Source: an uncultured Shewanella sp. (lineage in GTDB: Bacteria > Pseudomonadota > Gammaproteobacteria > Enterobacterales > Shewanellaceae). Taken from it: a DNA stretch of 64,000 nucleotides. The stretch lies in contig NZ_CANLKR010000019.1 of NCBI RefSeq assembly GCF_947491715.1, forward strand, positions 45,337 to 109,336, read 5' to 3'. The notes beneath the pieces were generated by a model. That model saw only the letters and a list, made by a program, of their open reading frames with translations, was not told the origin of the DNA and searched no databases. Each line of letters opens with the position of its first letter. Positions within the stretch are counted from its first letter, which is position 1. This document shows positions 9,117 to 20,190 of this stretch, in pieces. A program made the position numbers and the translations under genes.

Positions 9117-9228
9117 TATGCACTCCTCAAGTTAAAGGTCATCTGTGAAAAGCCCGGTAGGATACTCGACAGACGACAATTTAGCAAATAATATTTGATC
9201 AGCCCGAACAGGGCTGACCAATTTTTTT
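9117..9228 (-). ncRNA. Alpha-operon leader, probable S4-binding region
   Basis: The 112 bases between rpmJ and rpsM correspond in position to the alpha-operon ribosome binding site, where S4 traps a pseudoknot in enteric bacteria. Inverted repeats are visible, and the Shine-Dalgarno sequence lies next to the rpsM start. The assignment rests on position and partial structure; the pseudoknot was not modelled. Confidence 0.45.
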
Positions 9229-9230
9229 TT
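9195..9230 (+). terminator. Strong terminator-like hairpin oriented on the plus strand
   Basis: TTGATCAGCCC/GGGCTGACCAA (9195-9221, ten of eleven pairs) is followed on the plus strand by nine T (9222-9230), a textbook intrinsic terminator for antisense transcription. On the coding (minus) strand the hairpin follows the rpmJ stop but lacks a good T tract, so it may only weakly attenuate spc-to-alpha read-through. Confidence 0.6.
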
Positions 9231-9342
9231 AGCCTTGACGCTGTTTGTGTTTAGGTTCAACACAAATCACGCGAACAACGCCACTACGCTTTACGATCTT
9301 GCAATTACGGCAGATCTTCTTCACGGAAGCTCGAACTTTCAT
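9229..9342 (-). CDS. rpmJ: 50S ribosomal protein L36, zinc-binding form
   Basis: This 37-residue gene is found by reading the gap between secY and rpsM. The product starts [18 protein letters not shown] and ends PKHKQRQG. Cysteines in CRNC, a third cysteine in VICVEP and the following histidine form the zinc ribbon of the zinc-dependent L36 type. It starts 23 bases after the secY stop as the last gene of the spc operon. Confidence 0.96.
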   Translation of the reverse strand: MKVRASVKKICRNCKIVKRSGVVRVICVEPKHKQRQG

Positions 9343-9365
9343 TACATCACTCCGTAAAAGCTAGC

Positions 9366-10706
9366 TTATCGACCAAAGCGATCTAAGTTCGCTTTGTTCA
9401 CTAGGTTAGCTTTCTTCATTACAGAATCATATTGATGAGACATCATATGAGTCTGAACTTGAGCCATGAAGTCCATGATTACGACTACCATAATCAGTAG
9501 TGAAGTACCGCCAAAATAGAACTGTACTTTCCACGCAATTAACATGAACTCCGGAATTAAACAGATAAAGGTAATGTATAACGCGCCTGCTAATGTCAAA
9601 CGAGTCATCACTTTATCAATGTAACGCGAAGTCTGTTCTCCAGGACGTATCCCGGGAATGAACGCACCACTCTTCTTCAAGTTATCTGCTGTTTCGCGTG
9701 GGTTAAACACCAACGCAGTATAGAAGAAACAGAAGAAAATGATTGCTGTCGCATATAATAATGAGTACAGCGGTTGTCCTGGTGACACAGCCAGTGAAAA
9801 ATCACTTAACCATGACATGGACTCATTTTGACCAAACCACTGAGCCAGTGTGCCTGGGAACAAAATAATGCTGGACGCAAAAATAGGGGGAATCACACCC
9901 GCCATATTTAATTTAAGTGGTAAATGCGTACTTTGTGCGGCAAACACCTTACGGCCTTGCTGACGTTTTGCGTAATTAACAACGATACGACGTTGTCCAC
10001 GCTCAACGAATACCACAAAGTATGTTACAGCGAAAACAATCACTGCAAGTAACAACAATACGAGTACATTCAAGTCGCCTTGACGCGCCTGTTCAGCCGT
10101 TTGGCCGATAGCAGATGGTAGACCGGCAACAATACCTGCGAAAATCAATATCGAGATACCATTCCCTATGCCTCTCTCGGTAATTTGCTCACCTAGCCAC
10201 ATCAGGAACATGGTTCCTGTCACTAGACTCACAACTGCTACAAAGTAAAAACTAAAGCCTAAGTTTACCACTAAACCTGGGACTAAGTTTGGTAACCCTG
10301 TCGCAATACCAATTGCCTGGAACGTGCCCAGAACCAAGGTACCGTACCTCGTATACTGACTGATTTTTTTCCGTCCAGACTCGCCTTCTTTCTTAAGCTC
10401 AGCGAGTGCAGGATGAACCACAGTCAATAATTGCATGATAATCGATGCCGAAATATACGGCATAATACCCAATGCAAAGATAGAAGCACGTTCAAGGGCA
10501 CCACCTGAGAACATGTTAAACATGCCTAAGATGGTTCCCTTTTGCTGATTGAACAGCTCTGCTAATACAGCGGCGTCAATACCAGGAATCGGTACAAACG
10601 ATCCCGCCCTAAAGACGATTATTGCACCAATCACGAACAGGAGGCGAGCTTTCAGTTCTGAGAGTCCACCCTTCGTGCTTTTTGTATCAAGTCCTGGTTT
10701 TGCCAT
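9366..10706 (-). CDS. secY: Protein translocase subunit SecY
   Basis: The central pore protein of the SecYEG inner-membrane channel. At 446 residues with ten predicted membrane segments it is the usual size. The start [19 protein letters not shown] at 10706 is preferred to an upstream in-frame start at 10760, which would overlap rplO and adds no family sequence. The plug region and loops such as [14 protein letters not shown] and the cytoplasmic [10 protein letters not shown] motif are conserved. It is in the spc operon, seven bases after rplO. Confidence 0.97.
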   Translation of the reverse strand: MAKPGLDTKSTKGGLSELKARLLFVIGAIIVFRAGSFVPIPGIDAAVLAELFNQQKGTILGMFNMFSGGALERASIFALGIMPYISASIIMQLLTVVHPALAELKKEGESGRKKISQYTRYGTLVLGTFQAIGIATGLPNLVPGLVVNLGFSFYFVAVVSLVTGTMFLMWLGEQITERGIGNGISILIFAGIVAGLPSAIGQTAEQARQGDLNVLVLLLLAVIVFAVTYFVVFVERGQRRIVVNYAKRQQGRKVFAAQSTHLPLKLNMAGVIPPIFASSIILFPGTLAQWFGQNESMSWLSDFSLAVSPGQPLYSLLYATAIIFFCFFYTALVFNPRETADNLKKSGAFIPGIRPGEQTSRYIDKVMTRLTLAGALYITFICLIPEFMLIAWKVQFYFGGTSLLIMVVVIMDFMAQVQTHMMSHQYDSVMKKANLVNKANLDRFGR

Positions 10707-10713
10707 CGACGTA

Positions 10714-11148
10714 TTATTCCTCGATCTTACCGCCGGCAGCTTCAATCGCTGCACGAGCACCTTTAGTTACCTTAAGACCTTTTACGGTCACTGGGCGTTC
10801 AATGGTACCTGAAAGAACGATTTTAGCAAACTGTATGTTGCGAGTAACTAAATTCGCATCTTTCAGCGCATTAAGGTCGATAACATCACCGTTAACTTTT
10901 GCCAATTCGCTCGTGCGAATTTCTGATGTTACTAACGCTTTACGCGAAGTAAAACCAAATTTAGGCAGACGGATTTTAAGTGGCATTTGACCACCCTCAA
11001 AACCGACACGAACGCCGCCACCTGAGCGAGACTTTTGTCCCTTGTGACCACGACCGGCTGTCTTACCTAGGCCAGAACCAATACCGCGACCTACACGCTT
11101 AGCTGTGGATTTTGCACCTGCAGCAGGTGATAGAGTATTTAGACGCAT
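10714..11148 (-). CDS. rplO: 50S ribosomal protein L15
   Basis: A late-assembly 23S rRNA binder. At 144 residues it is full length, with the glycine- and basic-rich N-terminal arm ([20 protein letters not shown]) and the globular C-terminal half ending [16 protein letters not shown]. It follows rpmD by one base in the spc operon and precedes secY. Confidence 0.98.
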   Translation of the reverse strand: MRLNTLSPAAGAKSTAKRVGRGIGSGLGKTAGRGHKGQKSRSGGGVRVGFEGGQMPLKIRLPKFGFTSRKALVTSEIRTSELAKVNGDVIDLNALKDANLVTRNIQFAKIVLSGTIERPVTVKGLKVTKGARAAIEAAGGKIEE

Positions 11149-11149
11149 C

Positions 11150-11332
11150 TTATTCCTCCACCGAAACCATGTAGTAAACCTTATTGATCATACCACGAAC
11201 AGAAGGTGTATCTTCTAATTCAACAGTATGATTAATACGGCGTAAACCAAGACCTGTTAAAGTGGCACGATGCTTAGGCAAACGTCCAATTGAACTTTTA
11301 GTCTGAGTTACTTTTAAAGTTTTAGTAGCCAT
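11150..11332 (-). CDS. rpmD: 50S ribosomal protein L30
   Basis: A 60-residue, full-length small L30 with the ferredoxin-like pattern [19 protein letters not shown] and [15 protein letters not shown]. It starts six bases after the rpsE stop. It sits on the solvent face of the large subunit. Confidence 0.97.
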   Translation of the reverse strand: MATKTLKVTQTKSSIGRLPKHRATLTGLGLRRINHTVELEDTPSVRGMINKVYYMVSVEE

Positions 11333-11338
11333 GGTGTA

Positions 11339-11842
11339 TTAACCTCGAAGTTCATCAACATTCAGGCCACGCTTGGCTGCGATTTGTGATGGTGACTTCA
11401 TGTGCACCAACGCATCGACAGTTGCGCGAACGATGTTGATCGGGTTAGTAGAACCGTATGCTTTTGACAGTACGTTATGAACGCCTGCTACTTCCAATAC
11501 GGCACGCATAGCACCACCGGCAATAATACCAGTACCGTCAGATGCAGGTTGCATGTAAACACGCGAACCAGTATGACGCCCTTTAACAGGGTGGTGCAAA
11601 GTTCCACCATTCAATTCAACGTTAACAATGTTACGGCGAGCCTTTTCCATTGCTTTTTGAATTGCGGCAGGCACTTCACGCGCTTTACCATAGCCGTAAC
11701 CGACTTTACCGTTACCGTCACCCACTACAGTTAATGCAGTGAAACTGAAGATACGTCCGCCTTTTACAACTTTAGAAACACGATTCACTGCAACTAATTT
11801 CTCTTGCAGGTCGTCTTTCTGTTGAGCTTCAAATTTAGCCAT
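11339..11842 (-). CDS. rpsE: 30S ribosomal protein S5
   Basis: S5 secures mRNA entry and translational accuracy in the small-subunit body. At 167 residues it is full length. The dsRNA-binding N-domain ([19 protein letters not shown]) and the loop that forms the spectinomycin pocket are intact, with no deletion seen. The C-terminal domain includes [20 protein letters not shown]. It is a spc operon gene, between rplR and rpmD. Confidence 0.98.
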   Translation of the reverse strand: MAKFEAQQKDDLQEKLVAVNRVSKVVKGGRIFSFTALTVVGDGNGKVGYGYGKAREVPAAIQKAMEKARRNIVNVELNGGTLHHPVKGRHTGSRVYMQPASDGTGIIAGGAMRAVLEVAGVHNVLSKAYGSTNPINIVRATVDALVHMKSPSQIAAKRGLNVDELRG

Positions 11843-11854
11843 TCTTATAACCCC

Positions 11855-12205
11855 TTAGAACTGGAGGCCAGCTTCACGAGCGGCATCAGCTAAAGCTGCT
11901 ACACGACCATGATACTTGAAACCGGAACGATCGAAAGCGACGCTAGTAACACCTTTTTCAACGGCGCGCTCAGCAATAGCTTTACCCACTACTTTAGCTG
12001 CATCAACGTTACCGGTGTACTTTAGTTGCTCTGTTACCGCTTTTTCAGCAGTAGAAGCTGCCGCCAAAACCTGTGCAGTAGGACTAATGACCTGTGCATA
12101 GATATGACGTGGTGTACGATGTACAACCAGACGATTAACGCCCAGCTCTTGGATCTTCTTACGGGCGCGAGTCGCGCGGCGTAAGCGAGATGTTTTCTTA
12201 TCCAT
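11855..12205 (-). CDS. rplR: 50S ribosomal protein L18
   Basis: L18 binds 5S rRNA and anchors it to the large subunit together with L5. At 116 residues it is full length, with a basic N-terminal arm ([19 protein letters not shown]) and the conserved C-terminal [20 protein letters not shown]. It is in the spc operon, ten bases after rplF. Confidence 0.98.
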   Translation of the reverse strand: MDKKTSRLRRATRARKKIQELGVNRLVVHRTPRHIYAQVISPTAQVLAAASTAEKAVTEQLKYTGNVDAAKVVGKAIAERAVEKGVTSVAFDRSGFKYHGRVAALADAAREAGLQF

Positions 12206-12215
12206 ATCGCGTTAC

Positions 12216-12749
12216 CTACTTCTTCTTAGCCTCTTTACGGCGTACTTGTTCGTCAGCATAACGAACACCTTTACCTTTATAAGGCTCTGGTGGACGATAG
12301 CCGCGAATGTTAGCAGCAACCTGACCCACTAACTGCTTATCGGCACCTTTCAGTACGATTTCAGTTTGTGAAGGACATTCTGCTGTGACGCCTGCGGGTA
12401 GTTCATGTACTAAAGGATGTGAAAAACCTAAAGTCAAATCAATGCCTTTACCGGCGATTTTCGCACGGTAACCAACACCAATTAACTGTAATTTCTTCTC
12501 GAAACCTTGAGACACACCTATAACCATGTTGTTTACCAGTGCACGAGCAGTACCTGCTTGTGCCCAAGCGCCTGCGACGCCTTCTACTGGTGCGAAAGTG
12601 ACTTTATCACCTTCAACAACGAGGTTTACCGCACTGTTTATCACTCGAGTCAAAGTAGATTTTCCGCCTTTAACGGTAATCTCTTGATCTTTCAAGCTCA
12701 CCTCTACGCCAGCTGGAATAGATACGGGTGCTTTTGCAACACGTGACAT
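12216..12749 (-). CDS. rplF: 50S ribosomal protein L6
   Basis: L6 supports the sarcin-ricin loop region and the factor-binding site. At 177 residues it is full length with two duplicated domains; the second contains the family signature [14 protein letters not shown] near the C-terminus. It is a spc operon gene between rpsH and rplR. Confidence 0.98.
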   Translation of the reverse strand: MSRVAKAPVSIPAGVEVSLKDQEITVKGGKSTLTRVINSAVNLVVEGDKVTFAPVEGVAGAWAQAGTARALVNNMVIGVSQGFEKKLQLIGVGYRAKIAGKGIDLTLGFSHPLVHELPAGVTAECPSQTEIVLKGADKQLVGQVAANIRGYRPPEPYKGKGVRYADEQVRRKEAKKK

Positions 12750-12759
12750 ACCTAGCTCC

Positions 12760-13152
12760 TTACGCTACGTAGCAGATAACCTCACCACCCATGCCTGCTT
12801 GGCGGGCGGCACGATCGGTCATCAAGCCTTTAGAAGTGGAAACAATTGCGACACCTAGACCGCCCATCACCTTAGGAAGTTCGTCTTTACCTTTGTAAAT
12901 ACGAAGACCTGGGCGACTAACGCGCTGGATAGTCTCAACGACTGGTTGCCCTTGGAAATACTTTAACGTAACTTCCAATTCAGGCTTAGCTTCATCTGCT
13001 ACGGCGTAGTCTGAGATGTAACCTTCTTCTTTAAGTGTTTTCGCGATAGCGATTTTTAACTTAGCTGAAGGCATCTTCACAGATACTTTGTTAGCAGCTT
13101 GGCCGTTACGAATACGTGTTAACATATCCGCAATAGGATCTTGCATGCTCAT
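12760..13152 (-). CDS. rpsH: 30S ribosomal protein S8
   Basis: S8 binds the central domain of 16S rRNA and is the translational repressor of the spc operon in enteric bacteria, acting near rplE. At 130 residues it is full length ([18 protein letters not shown], and the signature [20 protein letters not shown]). It lies between rpsN and rplF. Confidence 0.98.
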   Translation of the reverse strand: MSMQDPIADMLTRIRNGQAANKVSVKMPSAKLKIAIAKTLKEEGYISDYAVADEAKPELEVTLKYFQGQPVVETIQRVSRPGLRIYKGKDELPKVMGGLGVAIVSTSKGLMTDRAARQAGMGGEVICYVA

Positions 13153-13176
13153 ATTAGCTTACTCCGTGACAAGTGC

Positions 13177-13482
13177 TTACCAACTAGCCTTGCGAAGGCC
13201 AGGAACCTCACCGCGCATCGTTGCTTCACGTAATTTAATACGGCTTAAGCCGAATTTACGTAAGAAACCATGTGGGCGACCCGTTTGACTACAACGATTG
13301 CGTTGACGCGCAGCGCTAGAGTCACGTGGTAGACCTTGCAGCTTAAGAACGGCATCCCAACGATCTTCATCAGACGTTGTTGGGTTGCTAATGATAGCCT
13401 TAAGTGCCGCACGCTTTTCAGCGAACTTTGCCACGAGCTTGGCACGTTTTACTTCACGTGCTTTCATTGAACTTTTTGCCAT
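13177..13482 (-). CDS. rpsN: 30S ribosomal protein S14, zinc-free form
   Basis: A head protein close to the decoding site. At 101 residues it is the longer form without the zinc ribbon: only one cysteine remains ([20 protein letters not shown]). By contrast, the L36 of this window keeps its zinc site. It is in the spc operon between rplE and rpsH. Confidence 0.97.
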   Translation of the reverse strand: MAKSSMKAREVKRAKLVAKFAEKRAALKAIISNPTTSDEDRWDAVLKLQGLPRDSSAARQRNRCSQTGRPHGFLRKFGLSRIKLREATMRGEVPGLRKASW

Positions 13483-13492
13483 TACGCTACCC

Positions 13493-14032
13493 TTATTTCT
13501 TGAATGGGAAGTTGAAAGCGCTTAATAAAGCACGTCCTTCTTCATCATTCTTCGCAGAAGTAGTGATTACAATATCCATACCGCGGATCTTATCGATTTT
13601 ATCGTATTCGATCTCAGGGAAGATGATTTGCTCACGTACACCCATCGCATAGTTACCACGGCCATCGAATGACTTAACACTCAAACCACGGAAATCACGA
13701 ATACGCGGGATTGCGATATCTACTAAACGCTCAAAGAACTCCCACATGCGTTCGCCACGCAGGGTTACTTTACAGCCGATAGGGTAGCCTTCACGGATTT
13801 TAAAACCAGCCACTGACTTACGAGCGACAGTCACAACTGGCTTTTGACCAGCGATAGCAGTCATGTCACGAAGCGCATGCTCCATAACTTTCTTATCTGC
13901 TACAGCTTCGCCAACACCCATATTTAGGGTGATCTTTTCAATCCGAGGGACTTGCATGACACTGGTAAAACCGAACTTTTTCATAAGTTCAGGACTAACA
14001 GTCTCTTGATATTTATCATGCAGTTTCGCCAT
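13493..14032 (-). CDS. rplE: 50S ribosomal protein L5
   Basis: A 5S rRNA-binding protein that contacts the P-site tRNA and forms a bridge to the small subunit head. At 179 residues it is full length, with the signature [18 protein letters not shown] and C-terminal [17 protein letters not shown]. It is the third gene of the spc operon. In enteric bacteria the S8 repressor site overlaps its start. Confidence 0.98.
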   Translation of the reverse strand: MAKLHDKYQETVSPELMKKFGFTSVMQVPRIEKITLNMGVGEAVADKKVMEHALRDMTAIAGQKPVVTVARKSVAGFKIREGYPIGCKVTLRGERMWEFFERLVDIAIPRIRDFRGLSVKSFDGRGNYAMGVREQIIFPEIEYDKIDKIRGMDIVITTSAKNDEEGRALLSAFNFPFKK

Positions 14033-14044
14033 CGTTTACTCCAA

Positions 14045-14359
14045 TTACTTAACGAGTTCACTGTTCGATTTAAAGAAACGGACTTTTTTCCCGTCTTCAA
14101 ATCGGAAACCAATACGATCCGCTTTGCCAGTGGCAGAGTTGAAGATCGCTACGTTTGATGCTTGTATAGCGGCTTCTTGTTCAATAATACCACCAGTCAC
14201 ACCCAGTTGTGGGTTAGGCTTTTGGTGTTTCTTAACAAGATTGATGCCTTCTACCATCAATTTACCAGTAGGAAGAACTTGAGAAACCTTACCGCGTTTA
14301 CCCTTGTCTTTACCTGCTAGTACAATTACTTCGTCTTCGCGACGTATTTTAGCTGCCAT
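14045..14359 (-). CDS. rplX: 50S ribosomal protein L24
   Basis: An assembly-initiator protein of the large subunit near the tunnel exit. At 104 residues it is full length, with the KOW motif ([17 protein letters not shown]) at the N-terminus. It starts 11 bases after rplN. Confidence 0.98.
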   Translation of the reverse strand: MAAKIRREDEVIVLAGKDKGKRGKVSQVLPTGKLMVEGINLVKKHQKPNPQLGVTGGIIEQEAAIQASNVAIFNSATGKADRIGFRFEDGKKVRFFKSNSELVK

Positions 14360-14370
14360 TTTGAAGCTCC

Positions 14371-14739
14371 TTACAGTACTTCTGGTGCCAATGAGACAAT
14401 TTTCATGAACTGCTCTGTACGCAATTCACGTGTCACTGGTCCAAAGATACGAGTACCAATCGGTGCAAGGTTTGCGTTAAGCAATACCGCTGCATTCCGA
14501 TCGAAGCGAATGACAGAACCATCTGGACGACGTACGCCTTTCTTAGTACGGACTACCACCGCGTTATACACATCACCTTTCTTCGCTTTACCGCGAGGAA
14601 TTGCTTCTTTTACAGAAACTTTGATGATGTCGCCGATTCCGGCATAACGACGATGAGAGCCACCCAAGACCTTAATACACTGAACTCTACGAGCGCCACT
14701 GTTACAGGCGACTTCAAGAGCCGATTGCATTTGGATCAT
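14371..14739 (-). CDS. rplN: 50S ribosomal protein L14
   Basis: L14 forms inter-subunit bridges with 16S rRNA and is the docking site of the silencing factor RsfS. At 122 residues it is full length ([18 protein letters not shown], and [20 protein letters not shown]). It is the first gene of the spc operon; a promoter and the S10-operon terminator lie in the gap upstream. Confidence 0.98.
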   Translation of the reverse strand: MIQMQSALEVACNSGARRVQCIKVLGGSHRRYAGIGDIIKVSVKEAIPRGKAKKGDVYNAVVVRTKKGVRRPDGSVIRFDRNAAVLLNANLAPIGTRIFGPVTRELRTEQFMKIVSLAPEVL

Positions 14740-14831
14740 TTTAAGTGCTCCGCTATCGTTACTTCATAATCCCAACAATTGGGGCTAATTATTACTCGCT
14801 TTTTCAGATATTTTTCTGAAAAAGGCGCGCA

Positions 14832-14840
14832 AGTATAACA
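14832..14840 (-). promoter_or_regulatory. Candidate spc operon promoter (extended -10)
   Basis: On the minus strand TGTTATACT forms an extended -10 (TG-N-TATACT) followed by a GC-rich discriminator (TGCGCG), in the gap before rplN and just after the S10-operon terminator. The -35 is weak, as expected for an extended -10. A 10-bp inverted repeat (14799-14824) lies in the predicted 5' leader. Confidence 0.55.
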
Positions 14841-14864
14841 CCCGAAATTAGGAATAGATAGTAC

Positions 14865-14898
14865 TAAAAAATAAACGACCCCGGAAATGGAGCCGTTT
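14865..14898 (-). terminator. Terminator at the end of the S10 operon
   Basis: On the minus strand the stem AAACGGCTCC/GGGGTCGTTT (ten pairs, two of them G-U) with a six-base loop is followed by ATTTTTTA. It lies 22 bases after the rpsQ stop and separates the S10 and spc operons. Confidence 0.8.
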
Positions 14899-14919
14899 AA
14901 CTATTTTACCTAATCGAAA

Positions 14920-15168
14920 TTAGGCCTTTGATACTACTTCAACCAGGGTCCAAGACTTAGTCTTAGACAGCGGACGGCATTCGCGAATAGTCACGACATC
15001 GCCAGCATTACACTGATTTTGTTCGTCATGTGCATGGATCTTTGTAGTACGCTTAAGGAACTTCCCGTATAGAGGATGTTTCACTTTACGCTCAATAGCT
15101 ACAGTAATGGACTTGTCCATTTTGTTGCTAAGTACACGACCTTGCAAAGTACGGATTTTATCAGACAT
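14920..15168 (-). CDS. rpsQ: 30S ribosomal protein S17
   Basis: A primary 16S rRNA binder with an OB fold. At 82 residues it is full length ([20 protein letters not shown], and [20 protein letters not shown]). It is the last gene of the S10 operon, and its start overlaps the rpmC stop by one base. Confidence 0.98.
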   Translation of the reverse strand: MSDKIRTLQGRVLSNKMDKSITVAIERKVKHPLYGKFLKRTTKIHAHDEQNQCNAGDVVTIRECRPLSKTKSWTLVEVVSKA

Positions 15169-15359
15169 TATGCACCCGCCTTAGAAGTAATAATGGTCTT
15201 AACGCGCGCAATGTTGCGACGCACGATTTTAAGCTGATGAGTCTGAGTTAACTGACCAGTGGCGTGTTGCATACGCAGATTAAACTGCTCACGCAGCAGA
15301 CCAAGCAGTTCAGCGTTCAGTTCTTCAACGCTCTTTTCTGTTAGTTCGCTCGCTTTCAT
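15168..15359 (-). CDS. rpmC: 50S ribosomal protein L29
   Basis: A two-helix protein at the tunnel exit, part of the docking site for trigger factor and SRP with L23. At 63 residues it is full length, with the signature [19 protein letters not shown]. It shares one base with rplP upstream and one with rpsQ downstream. Confidence 0.97.
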
Positions 15360-15769
15360 TACATCACCGTCTTAGTTACGAAGGTCGTCTTAAGAGGTAA
15401 TTTAGCTGCAGCTAAAGCGAAAGCTTCACGAGCTAACTCTTCAGATACACCATTCATCTCATAAAGAACCTTACCAGGCTGGATCTGACAAACCCAATAT
15501 TCAACGTTACCCTTACCTTTACCCATACGCACTTCAAGAGGCTTAGAGGTAATTGGCTTATCAGGGAAAACGCGGATCCAAATCTGACCTTGACGTTTAA
15601 TGTGACGTGTCATCGCACGACGCGCAGATTCAATCTGACGCGCAGTAAGTCGACCACGACCTACGGCTTTCAGACCGAATTCACCGAAGCTGACTTCAGT
15701 GCCGTTCGCAAGACCGCGGTTACGGCCTTTGAACATTTTACGAAACTTCATTCGTTTTGGTTGCAGCAT
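15359..15769 (-). CDS. rplP: 50S ribosomal protein L16
   Basis: L16 organises the A-site finger region and is needed for aminoacyl-tRNA accommodation. At 136 residues it is full length ([19 protein letters not shown], and [13 protein letters not shown]). It is an S10 operon gene, between rpsC and rpmC. Confidence 0.98.
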
Positions 15770-15780
15770 TGCCGGCTCTC

Positions 15781-16470
15781 CTATTTACCGCGAGACTTAC
15801 GCTTAGGCTGCTGTTTCGGCTCTTCGTGCTGAGGAACGATTCCGTCTAGAACTTCACCTTTGAAGACCCAAACTTTAACGCCGATCACACCGTATTGAGT
15901 GTGACTCTCAGCTGTCGAATAGTCGATATCAGCACGCAGAGTATGTAGAGGTACACGACCTTCACGATACCACTCAGAACGTGCAATCTCAGCTCCACCT
16001 AGACGGCCACTCACTTCAACTTTGATACCTTTAGCACCAAGACGCATAGCATTTTGCACGGCGCGCTTCATAGCACGACGGAACATAACACGACGCTCTA
16101 GTTGAGAAGCGATGCCTTCGGCAACTAACTTCGCATCTAGCTCTGGCTTGCGGATTTCAGCGATGTTGATTTGAGCTGGAATACCAGTCAACTTAGCAAC
16201 TTGGTTGCGTAGCTTCTCAACGTCTTCGCCTTTCTTACCAATCACAACACCTGGACGGGCTGTGTGGATAGTCACACGAACACTTTTAGCTGGACGCTCG
16301 ATAACTATTTTAGAAACTGAAGCTTGCTTAAGTTTCTTTTCTAGAAACTTACGCACTTCCCAGTCACTGCTCAAGTTCTTGGCATAGTCTGACTTATCAG
16401 CGTACCAGGTCGAGATCCAAGGCTTAGTGATACCCAGACGGATACCATTAGGATGTACTTTCTGTCCCAT
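15781..16470 (-). CDS. rpsC: 30S ribosomal protein S3
   Basis: S3 forms the mRNA entry tunnel with S4 and S5. At 229 residues it is full length. The KH domain includes [17 protein letters not shown], and the C-terminal signature [20 protein letters not shown] is intact, followed by a basic tail. It is in the S10 operon between rplV and rplP. Confidence 0.98.
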   Translation of the reverse strand: MGQKVHPNGIRLGITKPWISTWYADKSDYAKNLSSDWEVRKFLEKKLKQASVSKIVIERPAKSVRVTIHTARPGVVIGKKGEDVEKLRNQVAKLTGIPAQINIAEIRKPELDAKLVAEGIASQLERRVMFRRAMKRAVQNAMRLGAKGIKVEVSGRLGGAEIARSEWYREGRVPLHTLRADIDYSTAESHTQYGVIGVKVWVFKGEVLDGIVPQHEEPKQQPKRKSRGK

Positions 16471-16479
16471 TGCTAACTC

Positions 16480-16812
16480 CTAGCGATCTGATACAACCAC
16501 AGTAATGTGGCTGGTACGCTTGATTATGCGATCAGCACGGCCTTTAGCACGTGGCATGATACGCTTCATGGTTGGACCTTCATCAACTAAGATGGCGCCA
16601 ACTCTTAGCTCGTCAATGTCAGCACCTTCATTGTGCTCAGCATTAGCGATAGCAGAGTCGAGTACTTTTTTAACAAGTACTGCGGCTTTCTTAGGGCTGA
16701 AAGTCAAAATTTCGAGAGCCTTAGCAACAGGCAGGCCTCGGATTTGATCTGCAACCAAACGGCACTTTTGAGGCGACGTACGGGCAAAACGATGTTTAGC
16801 TAAAACTTCCAT
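16480..16812 (-). CDS. rplV: 50S ribosomal protein L22
   Basis: L22 lines the exit tunnel with an extended hairpin (about residues 80-100, [20 protein letters not shown]), with no deletion of the macrolide-resistance type seen. At 110 residues it is full length. It is an S10 operon gene between rpsS and rpsC. Confidence 0.98.
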   Translation of the reverse strand: MEVLAKHRFARTSPQKCRLVADQIRGLPVAKALEILTFSPKKAAVLVKKVLDSAIANAEHNEGADIDELRVGAILVDEGPTMKRIMPRAKGRADRIIKRTSHITVVVSDR

Positions 16813-16827
16813 CTTATTCCTCCCGTA

Positions 16828-17945
<1,118 letters not shown>

Positions 17946-17961
17946 GATAATTCTCCTTTGC

Positions 17962-18264
17962 TTACTCAGCGCCGCCGACGAAATCGATGTCAGCACCTTC
18001 AGCTAAAGTCACATAGGCTTTTTTCCAATCGCTACGACGACCCATACGGGCACCGTGACGCTTAGTTTTACCTTTGTTAACCAAAGTGCGAACTGAATCA
18101 ACTTCAACTTCAAATAACGTGGCTACTGCAGCTTTAACTTCAGCTTTAGTCGCATCGATAGCGACACGGAAAACAACCGTGTTGTTCTTCTCAGCATTAA
18201 CAGTGCTCTTTTCAGAGATGTGTGGCGCTAGAATAACTTTTAGCAAACGTTCTTCGCTTATCAT
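17962..18264 (-). CDS. rplW: 50S ribosomal protein L23
   Basis: L23 sits at the tunnel exit and is the main docking site for trigger factor and SRP. At 100 residues it is full length ([20 protein letters not shown], and [20 protein letters not shown]). It overlaps rplD by four bases, a translational-coupling arrangement typical of this operon. Confidence 0.98.
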   Translation of the reverse strand: MISEERLLKVILAPHISEKSTVNAEKNNTVVFRVAIDATKAEVKAAVATLFEVEVDSVRTLVNKGKTKRHGARMGRRSDWKKAYVTLAEGADIDFVGGAE

Positions 18265-18866
18265 CCTAGCATCTCCTCAATTTGCTTAATCGCTTCTGCA
18301 GTAACAAGGACTTTGTCGAAAGCGATAAGGCTAACTGGATCAATACCAGCAACATCGCGAACGTCAACTTTGTACAAGTTACGAGCGGCTAAGAATAAGT
18401 TTTCGTCAATTTCTGGAGTCACAATCAACACGTCTTGTAATTCCATTGTGTCTAATTTCGCTTTCAGCTCTTTCGTTTTAGGAGCTTCAACGCCAAATGA
18501 CTCAACAACAATCAGACGGTCTTGACGTACCAATTCAGAGAAAATGCTTTTCAGCGCTCCGCGGTACATCTTTTTGTTAACTTTTTGGCTGTGATCCTGT
18601 GTTTTAGCAGCGAAAGTTACGCCACCGCCACGCCAGATTGGGCCTTTAACGGTACCGGCACGTGCACGGCCAGTTCCTTTTTGACGCCAAGGCTTTTTGC
18701 CAGAACCAACAACTTCTGCGCGAGTTTTTTGAGCACGAGTGCCCTGACGCGCGTTTGCAGCATATGCTACAACTACCTGATGAACCAGTGCTTCATTAAA
18801 GTCACGGCCGAAGGTAGTTTCGGAAACTTCAAGAGCACTCTGTGCGTCTTTCAATACCAATTCCAT
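18261..18866 (-). CDS. rplD: 50S ribosomal protein L4
   Basis: An assembly protein whose extended loop ([20 protein letters not shown]) reaches the exit tunnel. It is also the feedback regulator of the S10 operon, acting on transcription attenuation and translation through the leader upstream of rpsJ. At 201 residues it is full length. It lies between rplC and rplW. Confidence 0.98.
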   Translation of the reverse strand: MELVLKDAQSALEVSETTFGRDFNEALVHQVVVAYAANARQGTRAQKTRAEVVGSGKKPWRQKGTGRARAGTVKGPIWRGGGVTFAAKTQDHSQKVNKKMYRGALKSIFSELVRQDRLIVVESFGVEAPKTKELKAKLDTMELQDVLIVTPEIDENLFLAARNLYKVDVRDVAGIDPVSLIAFDKVLVTAEAIKQIEEMLG

Positions 18867-18882
18867 TACTATCTCCTCAGAC

Positions 18883-19521
18883 CTAAGCTTTAACGGCAGG
18901 TTTGATGATCAGGTCGCCATTAGTGGCACCCGGAACCGCACCCTTAACCAATAGCAAGTTACGCTCAGCATCGACACGAACAATGTCAAGATTCTGAGTA
19001 GTCACACGCTCTGCACCCATGTGGCCTGACATTTTCTTACCTTTGAAAACGCGACCAGGTGTTTGGTTTTGACCAATAGAACCGTTGGATCTATGTGCCA
19101 GTGAGTTACCATGAGTCATGTCTTGGGCATGGAAGTTCCAACGCTTAATGCCGCCTTGGAAACCTTTACCTTTTGATTGACCAGTAACGTCAACTTTCGC
19201 TACATCAGCGAAGATATCTACATTTAGCTCAGCACCAACTTCAATGCTTTCGCCTTCACCATCTGCCAAACGCACTTCCCACAAACCACGACCGGCTTCA
19301 ACGCCCGCCTTAGCAAAGTGACCTGCTTCTGGTTTAGTGATGCGATTAGCTTTTTTGGTACCAGTAGTAACTTGAAGTGCACGGTAACCGTCAGTTTCCA
19401 AAGTTTTCACTTGGGTAACGCGGTTAGCAGCTATTTCAATTACTGTAACAGGTATAGACGCCCCATCTTCATTGAAGATACGAGTCATACCTACTTTACG
19501 ACCGATAAGACCGATAGCCAT
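18883..19521 (-). CDS. rplC: 50S ribosomal protein L3
   Basis: L3 reaches the peptidyl-transferase centre through a long loop containing [20 protein letters not shown]; the first glutamine after IG is the methylation target of PrmB in E. coli. At 212 residues it is full length. It is the second gene of the S10 operon. Confidence 0.98.
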   Translation of the reverse strand: MAIGLIGRKVGMTRIFNEDGASIPVTVIEIAANRVTQVKTLETDGYRALQVTTGTKKANRITKPEAGHFAKAGVEAGRGLWEVRLADGEGESIEVGAELNVDIFADVAKVDVTGQSKGKGFQGGIKRWNFHAQDMTHGNSLAHRSNGSIGQNQTPGRVFKGKKMSGHMGAERVTTQNLDIVRVDAERNLLLVKGAVPGATNGDLIIKPAVKA

Positions 19522-19548
19522 CTCTCAAACCTCTTCTAAGGATCTCAA

Positions 19549-20022
<474 letters not shown>

Positions 20023-20028
20023 GCGGCC

Positions 20029-20057
20029 ATTATACGCAGTTTTGTGTTAAGAGCAAG
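20029..20057 (-). promoter_or_regulatory. S10 operon promoter
   Basis: The minus strand reads TTGCTC, 17 bases, TATAAT (plus-strand 20052-20057 and 20029-20034). The perfect -10 is followed by a GC-rich start region (GGCCGC), as expected for a stringently controlled ribosomal promoter. It is about 170 bases from rpsJ, like the E. coli leader. Confidence 0.7.
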
Positions 20058-20119
20058 CAAATTGTCAATAATTAAGCACATGGTCGAGTTCGGTGAATTG
20101 TAAAGACTTTTAGAAGGGC

Positions 20120-20148
20120 TTGAACCGATATATTCGACCTTATATAGT
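20120..20148 (+). promoter_or_regulatory. Candidate promoter of the lipoprotein gene
   Basis: TTGAAC (20120-20125), 17 bases, TATAGT (20143-20148) on the plus strand, about 40 bases before the start at 20191. It is back to back with the S10 promoter, so the two genes are divergently transcribed. Confidence 0.5.
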
Positions 20149-20190
20149 GCGCAGCTTAATTTTACATTAAAGAAAACAAAAACCAACTTT

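Noticed and set aside
14799..14824. CTTTTTCAGA/TCTGAAAAAG hairpin as a terminator
   Set aside because: A perfect ten-pair stem, but neither strand has a T tract after it and it lies downstream of the candidate spc promoter; treated as a leader hairpin.
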